Positions 8,675 through 17,099 of a stretch of 64,000 bases of DNA are shown piece by piece (the first letter of the stretch is position 1; each line of letters opens with the position of its first letter). The notes below the pieces were generated by a model, which had not been told where the DNA came from, made no database searches, and saw only the letters and a program-made list of their open reading frames with translations. Position numbers and translations under genes: made by a program. Source of the stretch: DALYLB01 sp964468345 (GTDB lineage Bacteria > Acidobacteriota > Blastocatellia > RBC074); assembly GCA_964468345.1 (NCBI GenBank), contig CAYXVZ010000004.1, forward strand, positions 62,001 to 126,000. The letters run 5' to 3'.

Positions 8675-9286
8675 ATGAAAATTTCCGAGAGCATCATGAA
8701 AATCTTTCTGCCGATCTATTTCCTCGCCTGGTTTGCGCTCGCGTTTGCACTACGTTCGTACTTGACGTGGAAGCGCACCGGTCGCAATCCCTACCGGTTG
8801 GGTAAAACGGACAACGCGCATGACTTTGTCGGCGTGTTGTTCCGCCTGACGATGATCGCCTGCGCGGGCGTCGTGTTGATCCATTCGTTGGAGAGCGATC
8901 TTTATCACTACCTTGCGCCGATCGCCTGGCTGCAACATCCGGCGCTGGCCGTGATCGGACTCGCATTGTTGCTTATCTCTTTTGTCTGGATTCTGATCGC
9001 GCAGAAACAAATGGGCGATTCGTGGTGCATCGGGATTGACCACGAACTGAAAACGCCGCTGGTCCGGGAAGGCGTCTTCAAACTCTCACGTAATCCGATC
9101 TTTCTGGGAATGCGAATCAATCTGTTGGGACTCTTCCTGATCCTGCCTAACGCCGTCACACTGGCCGTGCTGGTCCTGGGTGACGCGCTGATGCAGATAC
9201 AGGTCCGGCTCGAAGAGGAATATCTGAGCCGCATGCACGGCCCGGATTACGAGCAGTATCGCCGCCAGACTCGCCGTTGGATTTAG
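8675..9286 (+). CDS. Isoprenylcysteine methyltransferase-like membrane methyltransferase
   Basis: A 203-residue integral membrane protein with about five helices. The C-terminal half carries LVREGVFKLSRNPIFLG, then a helix and EEEYLSRMHGPDYEQYRR. This is the hallmark SAM-binding region of the ICMT/PEMT/NnrU-like family. Bacterial members often sit beside metal pumps, with unknown substrate. CGGAGGAAG precedes ATG 8675; an in-frame ATG at 8683-8703 is less well placed. It directly follows the P1B-4 ATPase (gap of 19 bases) and is likely co-transcribed with it. Confidence 0.87.
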   Translation: MKISESIMKIFLPIYFLAWFALAFALRSYLTWKRTGRNPYRLGKTDNAHDFVGVLFRLTMIACAGVVLIHSLESDLYHYLAPIAWLQHPALAVIGLALLLISFVWILIAQKQMGDSWCIGIDHELKTPLVREGVFKLSRNPIFLGMRINLLGLFLILPNAVTLAVLVLGDALMQIQVRLEEEYLSRMHGPDYEQYRRQTRRWI

Positions 9287-9436
9287 GAGTTTGGCGATTT
9301 CAACAACCGGCACATTGACGCCGAGGGCGCGGGCGCAATGGTCATGGAAAAAATCAAAGTCCAGTGGCGCATCGTGATGTACTCAACGAGCGGCAAGCGC
9401 CGCCCGGCTGCGCCGGCGCAAACCAATGACTGAATC

Positions 9437-9480
9437 TCGCGGCGGCGGCTTGCTGGTAACGAGTTGGCAAGCCGCCGCGA
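9437..9480 (+). terminator. GC-rich hairpin before the sensor kinase gene
   Basis: Arms TCGCGGCGG...CTTGC and GCAAGCCGCCGCGA pair over about 14 bp, with a three-base bulge and a 13-base loop. It follows the ICMT-like gene and precedes the kinase gene by about 20 bases. No T-run follows, so it may be a factor-dependent terminator or an attenuator. The 9287-9436 stretch continues the ICMT frame after its TAG for about 48 codons; I see no recognisable domain in it. Confidence 0.45.
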
Positions 9481-9501
9481 AAGGCAATCGGGGAGAACGT
9501 A

Positions 9502-11025
9502 ATGGGCAGTAAGCCATTCAACCTGTTTTTCAGTTTTCGCGCGCGAATGGTCTTTTTCGTGATGCTGGCTCTTTTCATCACGATCCTCACGCTCTATTTC
9601 ATCAATCGCCACTCGGAGCAGCGCATTACGCAGTTGGTGGCGGATCACATTCGGGACACGTCGCTGGCCGTGGACCTGGCGCAGACTTCGTTCCCAGGCG
9701 GCAGATACCTCTATCAACTCATCCCGCAGGATGGGCGGCTGAGCATCGGTTTAGACGAAAGGTATATTATTCATCGTATCGTCATCGCCGACGCCGATGG
9801 CAAGATCATTGACAGTTCGGAGCGAGACGATCTTGGTAAGACGATTCAGCAGACGCTCGGCGATCTGACGCCCGCGCCTTTTACCAAGCCGCCGCGCTCC
9901 GCCAATCTGGACGGGCTCGAACCGGAACAAGTGCTCACGTACCCGGTCGAAACCGACAAGGGGCTGCGTCGAGTCGTCATCATCATCTCCCCGCATCGGC
10001 TTTCCGAGATCGTGGCCGAAGAAGCCCGCGAACGATGGATCGGCATCGCGGTGCTCGGCCTGCTCCTTATCGGCGCCGTGGCTGTTGCCAGCTGGCAGTT
10101 CACGCGTCCCATCCGCGAATTGACGCACGCCGCGCAGCGCGTTTCCTCCGGCGATTTCGATTTCAACATGAAGGTCGAACGCCATGACGAGATGGGCAGT
10201 CTTGTGCAAACGTTCAACGAAATGGTCGCCCGATTACGTGGCGCTCGCGAGATGGAAGAGAAACTGCAACGGGCCGAACGTTCGGCTATGACCGGACGTA
10301 TCGCCGCCGGGATCGCCCATGAGATTCGCAACCCCTTGAGCTTCATCAACCTCACGATTGACTTCCTGCGCGATAAATTCGCGCCCTCTGCCGATGCGGC
10401 GCGCGGCGATTACATTCGGCTGCTGGACAGCGTCAAGGAAGAGATCGCGCGGCTCAACGGGATGGTCAGCGATTTTTTAAGCTTTGGCCGGCCCGCGCGA
10501 CTCAACCTGCGCGAGCTTGACGTGCGGACACTGGTTGAAGATGTCGCCGGATTGGTGCGCACCAGAGCGGAACAACAGAACGTGCAAGTCCAAATCCGGG
10601 AACTGAGCAACGACGGCGTGGAATCTCGCGACACGCGAGTCAGAGCCGATAGCGACCAGATCAAGACCTGTTTCTCGAATATCGCCATCAACGCCGTCCA
10701 GGCAATGTCGAACGGAGGAAACCTCACGATCACCTTGCGCCCACATCCGACCAACGTCCGCGTCGAATTCGCGGATACCGGCCCAGGAATCCCACCCGAA
10801 GCATTGGGGCAAATCTTCGAGCCGTACTTCTCGACCAAAGAGACGGGCATCGGCCTGGGATTGGCGCTGACGAAGAAGCTGATCGAAGATCACGGCGGGC
10901 AAATTCTAGTCAACAGCGAGGTGGGCGCAGGAACAGTCTTCATTATAATTCTGCCGCGCGAGCCGGCAGTAGCGGCACAGCCCGCTTCACTACCGCGGGG
11001 AGTGTTGAACCCAACAGAAGCCTGA
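9502..11025 (+). CDS. Membrane sensor histidine kinase (HAMP, HisKA, HATPase)
   Basis: A 507-residue kinase. An N-terminal helix (residues about 13-32) and a second helix near 180-200 enclose a roughly 145-residue extracytoplasmic sensor domain. A HAMP linker (FTRPIRELTHAAQRV) follows, then the H-box IAHEIRNPL with phospho-accepting His273, an N box (NIAINAVQAM), and G boxes (DTGPGIP, GIGLGLALTKK). It is of the NtrB/AtoS type. No response regulator gene is adjacent, so it is an orphan here. Its place after metal pumps suggests metal or envelope stress as a signal; this is inference. The stop codon lies inside a terminator stem. Confidence 0.93.
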   Translation: MGSKPFNLFFSFRARMVFFVMLALFITILTLYFINRHSEQRITQLVADHIRDTSLAVDLAQTSFPGGRYLYQLIPQDGRLSIGLDERYIIHRIVIADADGKIIDSSERDDLGKTIQQTLGDLTPAPFTKPPRSANLDGLEPEQVLTYPVETDKGLRRVVIIISPHRLSEIVAEEARERWIGIAVLGLLLIGAVAVASWQFTRPIRELTHAAQRVSSGDFDFNMKVERHDEMGSLVQTFNEMVARLRGAREMEEKLQRAERSAMTGRIAAGIAHEIRNPLSFINLTIDFLRDKFAPSADAARGDYIRLLDSVKEEIARLNGMVSDFLSFGRPARLNLRELDVRTLVEDVAGLVRTRAEQQNVQVQIRELSNDGVESRDTRVRADSDQIKTCFSNIAINAVQAMSNGGNLTITLRPHPTNVRVEFADTGPGIPPEALGQIFEPYFSTKETGIGLGLALTKKLIEDHGGQILVNSEVGAGTVFIIILPREPAVAAQPASLPRGVLNPTEA

Positions 11026-11049
11026 ATATTGTTTTTCAGGCTTCTGTTG
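11012..11049 (+). terminator. Hairpin terminator overlapping the kinase stop codon
   Basis: CAACAGAAGCCTGA (11012-11025) pairs perfectly with TCAGGCTTCTGTTG (11036-11049) over 14 bp around a T-rich loop. The TGA of the kinase is the last codon of the left arm. There is no long T-run after the stem, but its strength and position fit a transcription end for the metal island. Confidence 0.7.
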
Positions 11050-11063
11050 CCAACTGACCGAGG

Positions 11064-11140
11064 CAGATGCGATTGGTGCGGTTCCGCAAGGAAGGTAAGA
11101 GCGTCGCCTACTCGCTCGATGATGAGCTCATTTGTCTGGA
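11064..11140 (+). pseudogene. ArsR/SmtB-family regulator remnant (C-terminal wing)
   Basis: Read from 11064, the frame gives RLVRFRKEGKSVAYSLDDEL, the beta-wing and last helix of ArsR/SmtB metal-sensing repressors (family pattern VRxRREGRxVxYSLxD). Nothing of the preceding recognition helix remains, because the terminator and the kinase end lie immediately upstream. It suggests that a metal-responsive repressor once stood here and was cut away. It is too short to be functional. Confidence 0.6.
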
Positions 11141-11151
11141 AGGATCAGCTT

Positions 11152-11901
11152 ATGAAACACTTTCTTACGTCCTTGATCCTCGTCTCACCATTTCTACTTT
11201 ATGGCACCCCTCCGGCGGATAAGATCACGAAAGAGTCAATTTCTTCGGAAGGCCAAAAACGGAATTACTATCTTTTCGTTCCCAGCACCGCTGCTTCGTC
11301 CTCAGCGCCAATGCCACTCATCGTGCTGCTTCACGGGTCCGGTCGCAACGGTCTTTCATTGGTGGAGAAGTGGAAAGATTTGGCGGCGAAGGAAGGGATG
11401 GTCGTGGCCGGCCCTGACGCGCAGGACTCTTCGCAATGGTCAGTTCCGCAGGATGGACCAGTCTTTTTGTATAACCTCATTGAACATCTCAAAGCAAAAT
11501 ACCCCATCAATCCGCGTCGTGTGTGTCTTTTCGGTCATTCGGCCGGAGCCGTCTTTTCGTTGTACATGTCGCTGATTGAATCGGAATACTTCGCAGCCGT
11601 AGCAGTTCATGCCGGCGCCTTCAATGCGCAAGGCGCCGAGCCGATCAAGCTTGCCAAACGCAAAATCCTGCTGGCGATCTGGGTTGGCACTGATGATCGG
11701 TTCTTCCCTCTGTCAGCAGTGCGCGCAACCCGCGATGCGCTGCGCGCAGCCGACTTCCCGGTGCAACTGACAGAGATGCCCGGACACGATCACAATTATT
11801 ATGGCCGCGCGCCAGAGATCAATCGTCAGGCATGGGAGTTCTTGAGAAAGCACGAGCTTAGCGAAGATCCGCGCTACGAGCAGTATCGTTTCGGCAAATA
11901 G
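11152..11901 (+). CDS. Secreted esterase of the PHB-depolymerase/LpqC type
   Basis: A 249-residue alpha/beta hydrolase. A signal peptide (MKHFLTSLILVSPFLLYG) precedes a FVPSTA strand, the oxyanion motif LLHGSGRNG, and the nucleophile elbow GHSAG with Ser130. Probable acid and base are in GTDDRFFP and GHDHNYYG. The family hydrolyses short polyester or feruloyl-type esters outside the cytoplasm. ATG 11152 is chosen for its AAGGATC element and immediate signal peptide. It overlies the promoter-proximal ArsR remnant and is not obviously part of an operon. Confidence 0.87.
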   Translation: MKHFLTSLILVSPFLLYGTPPADKITKESISSEGQKRNYYLFVPSTAASSSAPMPLIVLLHGSGRNGLSLVEKWKDLAAKEGMVVAGPDAQDSSQWSVPQDGPVFLYNLIEHLKAKYPINPRRVCLFGHSAGAVFSLYMSLIESEYFAAVAVHAGAFNAQGAEPIKLAKRKILLAIWVGTDDRFFPLSAVRATRDALRAADFPVQLTEMPGHDHNYYGRAPEINRQAWEFLRKHELSEDPRYEQYRFGK

Positions 11902-12221
11902 ATGAGCAAGATGAGGAGTTAAGCTTAGCGCTTTACAGTTACTGCCTTTGTAACTTCGGGGGGGACTTCTGTTGGCCAGGTCGCCCAGGAGAATTTGTCG
12001 AAGCATTTGCGATGTAGCTCGTGCGGGCGCGAACGACGAAGTCCGGCGTAAATTGGATGGAATCCGTGGGCCTGTCCGGTAAAGATTCAAAGCTTCGATT
12101 GCGCTGAGGGGTTCTAATTGACACTGCAAGTCGCAGCAAATACCATCGCGACTCGGCTTTTGTTTAAACGGTCATATCTCGTCAGTTCGGAACTTTCGGA
12201 CCTGAGAAAGGAAAAGCCCCA
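11902..12221 (+). other. Intergenic region without a supported gene
   Basis: No convincing gene. A short reading around 12000-12056 gives LSKHLRCSSCGRERRSPA, resembling the end of small CxxC proteins common in bacteria, and may be a scrap of one. The last 60 bases should hold the promoter of the Ser/Thr kinase. Confidence 0.4.
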
Positions 12222-13967
12222 ATGCCTTGCCCAAATTGTGGCGCTGCCGTCGAAGGAAAACGCTTTTGCTCGCAGTGCGGCTTCAACCTGCAAAAAACTC
12301 AGTCCTCGCCCCGACCGGAACCCCTGCCGGTGACGGACGTGAGCGATCCCGGCCCGCTTGAGAATGTGCGCCTCTCAAAGAGTTCAGGCGAACGGGAAGA
12401 CCCGCTGATCGGGCGGACGCTCGATCAAAAATACCTGCTCGAAACCCAACTCGGATTGGGCGGCATGGGAACGGTGTACCGCGCCCGGCGCGTGCTGATC
12501 GGCGATGTGGCGGCGGTCAAGATTCTCCACGCCGAGCAGATGAGGGACAAGCGCGCGGTCGAACGCTTCCGCCGCGAGACGCAGGCCGCCGCGCGGCTCA
12601 AACATCCGAATGCCGTGATGGTCTACGACACCGGCGAGTTCGATGACGGGCGGCATTACTTCGTGATGGAGTTGATCGAGGGGCAGAACCTGCGGGATAT
12701 CCTACGCCATCAAGGCCCGATCAAGCAGGGCGCGGCCGCCGAGATCACCCGGCAGATCTGCGCGGCGCTCGACGAGGCGCACCGGTTGGGCATCGTGCAT
12801 CGTGACCTCAAGCCGGAGAACATCGTCGTTCAGCAAACGCCGCAGGGGCCGCATGTCAAGGTGCTCGATTTCGGCGTCGCCAGCCTGACCGACCCGACCA
12901 TGCGGAAGCTGACGCAGACCGGCGGCATCGTCGGCACGCCGCACTACATGTCGCCGGAGCACTGTCTGGGCGAAGAACTCGATGGCCGCGCGGATGTCTA
13001 CAGCCTGGGCATTACCTTGTTCGAAATGCTGACCGGCGTCGTGCCCTTCAATTCGCCGACGCCAACCGCCATCGTGGTGCAACACGTCAACCAACCGCCG
13101 CCGCCGCTGCGCTCGATCAACCTGAGCATCTCGCCCGCGGTCGAGGCCGTCGTGCTGCGCGCGCTGGCAAAACGGCGCGAAGACCGGCCCCATACCGCCG
13201 GGGCGCTGGCGCAGGAATTGCTCGCGGCAGCCGGCGTCGCGTCGCGTGCGAGCCACCCGACCGTGCTCACCACGCCATCCGACTCCGTCCCCACGCCCGC
13301 GGAAGCCGTGCCCACGCCCGAATGGGGAAATCTTTCTCTCACTCCATCCGGTGCGGCGCCCGCGACCAAGCCCAACAGGATGCTCGTGCCGCTGCTGCTC
13401 GGCGCGCTGTTGCTTGTCGCCTGCATAGGAGTGGCGCTTTGGTGGTACGGTCAGAAGGGCGAGACCACGGCAGCGGGAACGGCGGCGCCCACAACAAGTA
13501 ATCCTCCAGCCATCGGCTCGTCGCCTCCGCCTGGCGCGGCCAAACTCTGGGAAGTGATTCCCGGCCAGACCAGTAAGGCCACCAACATCGAGAGTGTGCT
13601 GGCCGAGCCGGACGAGCAAATGGCCATCATCATGCCCGACGGGCAACTCGCCCTCGCTTACGTGGCCGGACAGTTTTTCGGCGACGGCGCGGGCGTGGAC
13701 TTGCGCATCTACGGACACGAGGGAGACCAGGGCGTATACTCTATCTCTCTGCGCGACGATCCGAACGAAGAGTGGCGAGAAATGGATGTCAATCGCCGAG
13801 GTTTTCCGCGGGGAGTGGACGAGCACGACATCCATGAGCACGGGGTACGCCGGGCCAGGCAGATTATGATCAAGAATATCGGCGCTACCGAACTGCACCT
13901 TGACGCCATCGGGGCCGTCTACAAAGACACCATCAGCAGCACTGAGGAGCCTCACCGTCACCGCTAA
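12222..13967 (+). CDS. Membrane Ser/Thr protein kinase with N-terminal zinc ribbon
   Basis: A 581-residue PknB-like kinase. Residues 1-22 are a zinc ribbon (CPNC and CSQC). The kinase domain runs from about 69 to 330: glycine loop LGLGGMG, Lys100 in AAVKIL, catalytic HRDLKPEN with Asp195, DFG at 216-218, and GTPHYMSPE. A Pro/Thr-rich linker leads to one transmembrane helix near 386-408, then an extracytoplasmic domain of about 165 residues without a recognised family. It probably senses something outside and phosphorylates cytoplasmic targets. No neighbouring phosphatase or substrate gene is evident. ATG 12222 begins the zinc ribbon directly after AAAGGAAAAG. Confidence 0.93.
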   Translation: MPCPNCGAAVEGKRFCSQCGFNLQKTQSSPRPEPLPVTDVSDPGPLENVRLSKSSGEREDPLIGRTLDQKYLLETQLGLGGMGTVYRARRVLIGDVAAVKILHAEQMRDKRAVERFRRETQAAARLKHPNAVMVYDTGEFDDGRHYFVMELIEGQNLRDILRHQGPIKQGAAAEITRQICAALDEAHRLGIVHRDLKPENIVVQQTPQGPHVKVLDFGVASLTDPTMRKLTQTGGIVGTPHYMSPEHCLGEELDGRADVYSLGITLFEMLTGVVPFNSPTPTAIVVQHVNQPPPPLRSINLSISPAVEAVVLRALAKRREDRPHTAGALAQELLAAAGVASRASHPTVLTTPSDSVPTPAEAVPTPEWGNLSLTPSGAAPATKPNRMLVPLLLGALLLVACIGVALWWYGQKGETTAAGTAAPTTSNPPAIGSSPPPGAAKLWEVIPGQTSKATNIESVLAEPDEQMAIIMPDGQLALAYVAGQFFGDGAGVDLRIYGHEGDQGVYSISLRDDPNEEWREMDVNRRGFPRGVDEHDIHEHGVRRARQIMIKNIGATELHLDAIGAVYKDTISSTEEPHRHR

Positions 13968-14041
13968 AACCTTTGCCTACGCCTGCTTGGGCTATACCTT
14001 TCAGCCTCACGCACACAAGAGGGCGGCTGAGTGAAGCAGAC

Positions 14042-14314
14042 TTAGAGCTTGCCAGCCAGGATCAAAACTCCGATGACAATGAAGGCGACAGCGGATACAC
14101 GCTTGATCCAATCGAGCGGCAGGTATTCGCTCAATATCCCACCCACAGCCACACCGATTGCCGACACGCACGCCAAAGCGACTGACGCCCCGATGAGAAC
14201 AGCCCAGGGACGGCGGGTCTGCGCCGCCATCGTCATCGCCGCCAGTTGGGTTTTATCTCCCAATTCGGCCAAAAAGATGACGCCAAATGTCGTCACAATC
14301 ACTCGCCAATCCAT
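14042..14314 (-). CDS. GDT1/TMEM165 (UPF0016) family membrane transporter subunit
   Basis: A 90-residue, three-helix protein containing the family motif ELGDKTQLA in helix I. This is the single-repeat form that must dimerise. Characterised relatives move Mn2+ or Ca2+ (MneA, Gdt1). It begins the minus-strand group that faces the kinase gene and fits the metal theme of the locus. No second repeat gene is adjacent. Promoter and ribosome site are not clear. Confidence 0.87.
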   Translation of the reverse strand: MDWRVIVTTFGVIFLAELGDKTQLAAMTMAAQTRRPWAVLIGASVALACVSAIGVAVGGILSEYLPLDWIKRVSAVAFIVIGVLILAGKL

Positions 14315-14325
14315 TTTTCATCCTC

Positions 14326-14556
14326 TTATTGTTGGAGGTTCTTTTCGCTTTGCTGCGCGCTCGTCTCCAGACATGCGCGGCACAGGCAATCCTTGTATTG
14401 CGCCCGCAGTTCTTTTCTCGTCGCCGCGCTGAGCTTGATGTCGGAGCACCAGCAGCCCGCCAGTGATGCGCCGCAAACGAAGGGCTTGCCGCAGGCTTCG
14501 CATTCACGCGGCGCGCGCCTGGAGGGATGAATGAATTCCGCCAGTTTTTGCAGCAT
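14326..14556 (-). CDS. Cysteine-rich CWC family protein
   Basis: A 76-residue soluble protein with CEACGKPFVCG, GCWC and DCLCRACL, the spacing of the CWC family, probably a zinc- or other metal-binding module of unknown role. ATG 14556 is chosen because GGAGG lies seven bases upstream inside the end of the Dph6-like gene; a TTG at 14562 overlapping that gene's stop is the alternative. The two genes would be translationally coupled. Confidence 0.8.
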   Translation of the reverse strand: MLQKLAEFIHPSRRAPRECEACGKPFVCGASLAGCWCSDIKLSAATRKELRAQYKDCLCRACLETSAQQSEKNLQQ

Positions 14557-14558
14557 CT

Positions 14559-15150
14559 TCAACCCTCCATCGGCAATAGGTCGGTAAAGATAAACCCATC
14601 GCGCTCGACAGTTTCTCCCACGCTAAAAGCAACCGGGCGGCTGAACATCGGGCCGTCAAAGGCGAAGCTGTGAAACTCGCCGTTCTCGCCGCACGGGTCA
14701 ACGCCCGCGGGCAGCGCTGCCAGAAATTCGCGGTTGTATTCTCTGCCTGCGAGTGCGAAAGGCAAAACGCGCGGGTCAATGCAGGTGACTTGCGCGCGCA
14801 AGCCTCCCTCAATCATCTCCTCCGCCAGTTCGGCAGTAGGCCGCTCCCATAATGGAAACAGCGGCGCGACGCCCGTTCGCGGTACTGGCGCACTTCGGCG
14901 AGGTATAAATCGCCGAAGGCGACGGCTTCGATCCCTTCGCTTTGCGCCGTGGCAATCAAGGCGCTCATTCGCGCTTCATAGATTTCATTGCTGCACGGGA
15001 AGGGCAGCTTGACCAGTCGTAGCGGCAACCTCGTGCGCTTGGCCTGTTGCCGTTCGCGGTGAACAGTGGCTTTCCGGTGGATTTCGTGGCCGATTACAGT
15101 TGCGAGGGCAGCGGTGGCTTTGCACCACACTTCCCGAACATCCGCGGCGT
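14559..15150 (-). pseudogene. Frameshifted, N-truncated Dph6-like ATP pyrophosphatase
   Basis: Two frames together give a diphthine-ammonia-ligase-like protein. The upstream frame reads RLVKLPFPCSNEIYEARM and AVAFGDLYLAEVRQYRER. The downstream frame continues as GVAPLFPLWERPTAELA, then AQVTCIDPR, PAGVDPCGENGEFHSF and SVGETVERDGF. The switch occurs near 14870, where a few codons are also missing. The N-terminal SGGKDS ATP-binding loop is absent. Bacterial members of the Dph6/TIGR00290-like group are of unknown function. The gene is broken unless the indel is an assembly error, but the N-terminus is missing either way. Confidence 0.75.
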
Positions 15151-15198
15151 ATCGAATTGTCAATGGGTTACGAAGATGGAAGGACTATAGCGGACGGA

Positions 15199-15510
15199 TT
15201 ACACTTCATGAAGGGCGGATCGAAAATACCTTTCAATCACTTTCCGACCGTAAATCAATCGGGCATTAGCGATCGCGATTGGCAGCGAAGGGTTTCGCCA
15301 CGTTGAAGATCTGTTTTGAAGTTTGTGCATCCGACCGCGAACCGCTTCAGTCGTGACGAGTTCGTAGCCGAGCTTGAGCGCCTCAAGATCAGAGCTGGCT
15401 CGAATGTTGTCGAACGCTTCTTCGGAGATTTCATCTACGGCGTCGGAACGCGCTTCTGAGAGCAGGAAATGAGTGAGCTTTCGGCGTGGCCGCACTAACG
15501 GATGCTTCAT
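15199..15510 (-). CDS. Hypothetical protein
   Basis: An open frame of 103 codons with an ATG start and TAA stop, rich in charged residues (RSDAVDEISEEAFDNIRASS). I recognise no domain, signal peptide or membrane segment. It could be a small regulator or an accidental frame. The rest of 15160-15661 holds nothing I can support. Confidence 0.3.
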   Translation of the reverse strand: MKHPLVRPRRKLTHFLLSEARSDAVDEISEEAFDNIRASSDLEALKLGYELVTTEAVRGRMHKLQNRSSTWRNPSLPIAIANARLIYGRKVIERYFRSALHEV

Positions 15511-15661
15511 CCACTACAACCTGGATGGCCGTGAGCGGGACAGGCGAGATTTCTTCCGCCCTGTTGCGCCGCTGGCGCAAGGGTTTGTATGATGCTGATG
15601 ATGACTGAGAAATGCTCTCCAATGAGGCCTATTCCCATCTATTCATCAACAAGATTCACGG

Positions 15662-16090
15662 ATGAGAGTTTTCCTCGTTCTCTTACTACTGCTTGGGGTC
15701 TTCATTCACCCGACCCCGGCGCAGACCGCTATTAAACTCGAAGGGCAGATCGTCTGCTGTGAAGATTGCTGGGTAAGGGCAGATCGCAAGACTGTCCCTT
15801 ACGGAACGCCTGCCGACTTGGCCAAAGCGGCAGAGTGTGTCGGCAACGGCGATCCCACACTTTTGGCCGTGATGGACACAGCAGGCAAAATGACCTTCTA
15901 CCAACTGGAAGAGGGCAAATTCAAAAAGCCCGGCAAAAACTGGCTTGAACTCGTCGGGAGCCGCGTCGAGATCGCCGGCGCTACTCGCGCACGAAGGGAC
16001 AAACGTTTCATTCGCGTGGATGAGCTAAAGGTGCTGGCCACGCCGCAGCAGATCGCGCCCGGACCGAACGTCGTCGGGACTGAGGCTTAA
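15662..16090 (+). CDS. Secreted hypothetical protein with CCxxC motif
   Basis: A 142-residue protein with a clear signal peptide (cleavage near AQT, residue 21) and an early CCEDC motif in the mature part, followed by a single later Cys. The C-terminal part reads like an OB-type or beta-rich domain (NWLELVGSRVEIAG). The TAA at 16088-16090 is followed in the same frame, with two intervening codons, by the thioredoxin-like gene at 16097. The pair may be one gene split by a nonsense mutation, or a coupled pair in which this protein is the periplasmic metal or redox partner. Confidence 0.7.
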   Translation: MRVFLVLLLLLGVFIHPTPAQTAIKLEGQIVCCEDCWVRADRKTVPYGTPADLAKAAECVGNGDPTLLAVMDTAGKMTFYQLEEGKFKKPGKNWLELVGSRVEIAGATRARRDKRFIRVDELKVLATPQQIAPGPNVVGTEA

Positions 16091-16096
16091 CTCGTC

Positions 16097-16570
16097 TTGA
16101 AAGACCTCTTCGGCGCTGAGCAAAAGCTCAGTTCCTTGCGTGGCCGCGTAGTTGTGCTGAACTTCTGGGCGACCTGGTGCGGGCCTTGTGTCAAAGAGAT
16201 GCCCGACTTGGCCGTCATCCAAAACCAGTACGCCGCGCTCGGAGTTCAAGTGATCGGCGCATCCGCCGATACGCTTGCCGAACAGAAAGCGGTGCGCGAG
16301 TTCATTGCCAAAGTAAAGATAAACTTCCCCGTTTGGCTGGGCGCAACAACTCAGGATATGACGCGGTTCGGCCTCGGCCCGGGGTTGCCTGGAACCGCCG
16401 TCATCGGACGCGACGGGAAGATCGTCGCCGTCTACCAAGGCGTGATTAAAGAGGCCGACCTCAAGAAGCAACTCGACACCCTCATCGCCAAATCGCAGAG
16501 CGAAGCGAAAGAGCAAATCGCGCAAGCCAGAAAAGCGAAAAAGCCCGACACATCGAGCGTCCCGAGTTGA
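16097..16570 (+). CDS. TlpA/ResA-like thioredoxin-fold protein
   Basis: A 157-residue redoxin: LSSLRGRVVVLNFWATWCGPC with the WCGPC active site near residues 28-32, a central GLPGTAVIGRDGKIV cis-Pro loop, and a Lys/Ala-rich tail. TlpA-like proteins work in the periplasm, but this frame has no signal peptide of its own and starts at TTG without a good ribosome site. It is in the same frame as the secreted protein upstream, only a TAA apart. The simplest reading is that both were one secreted precursor. It may now be untranslated or exported only by readthrough. Confidence 0.75.
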   Translation: MKDLFGAEQKLSSLRGRVVVLNFWATWCGPCVKEMPDLAVIQNQYAALGVQVIGASADTLAEQKAVREFIAKVKINFPVWLGATTQDMTRFGLGPGLPGTAVIGRDGKIVAVYQGVIKEADLKKQLDTLIAKSQSEAKEQIAQARKAKKPDTSSVPS

Positions 16571-16597
16571 CCGCTCTGACCGGGCGAGGGCCGCGCC

Positions 16598-17019
16598 GTG
16601 AGCGGGGCAGGAAATGAAGACAAAGAGAAGTGGACTTACAGCATGCGGGTGATTCCCGGCGTCGTCCCGCGCGCACAGTTCCGCAACACGCTTACTTACC
16701 GGCTGCATCCGCGACTGACCACCGGGGTAGAGTTCAACCCGCGTGCGGCGGAGCCGGGCGACAGGGTAAACCCGCTCGCCAATTGGGTGGCGATGACGGA
16801 AACAACACAACGTCCGGCGCTCATCATTGGCACCAGTTCCGACCGCATCGGGACACCGCGCGGGCAGTCGTTTTATGCGACGTTTAGCACTCCTCGACCG
16901 TCATCTATGACGGCGTGCGAGTGCATCCGCTCGTGAATTACGCGTGGGGGCGGCACGCCTTCTCGTTCGTGCTGGCGTTCGCCAATAATCCCGGCTTCAG
17001 CTACAGCATTTCGTTTTAG
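16598..17019 (+). pseudogene. Frameshifted hypothetical (outer-membrane-like) protein
   Basis: The first frame (GTG 16598 or ATG 16643) gives a region with FRNTLTYRLHPRLTTGVEFN and ends soon after SFYATFS. A second frame picks up near 16890 as STVIYDGVRVHPLVNYAWGR, with FSFVLAFANNPGFSYSISF before the TAG at 17017-17019. Alternating hydrophobic residues and the terminal aromatic residue suggest a beta-barrel or beta-rich secreted protein. The frame switch near 16890 breaks it. Confidence 0.55.
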
Positions 17020-17099
17020 CCGTATGCAAGCGAACTTGACGCAACTGAACACGCTGAGCCGCGCGGCCCCCCTCAAACAGGGTCGCCGGCTCGAATGCC

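Noticed and set aside
8474..8675. Extended N-terminus of the ICMT-like gene from ATG 8474
   Set aside because: It overlaps the end of the P-ATPase in another frame, and a strong GGAGGAAG sits directly before ATG 8675.
15662..16570. Selenocysteine at the stop between the secreted protein and TlpA-like thioredoxin
   Set aside because: The codon is TAA, not TGA, and it does not sit at a Cys position.
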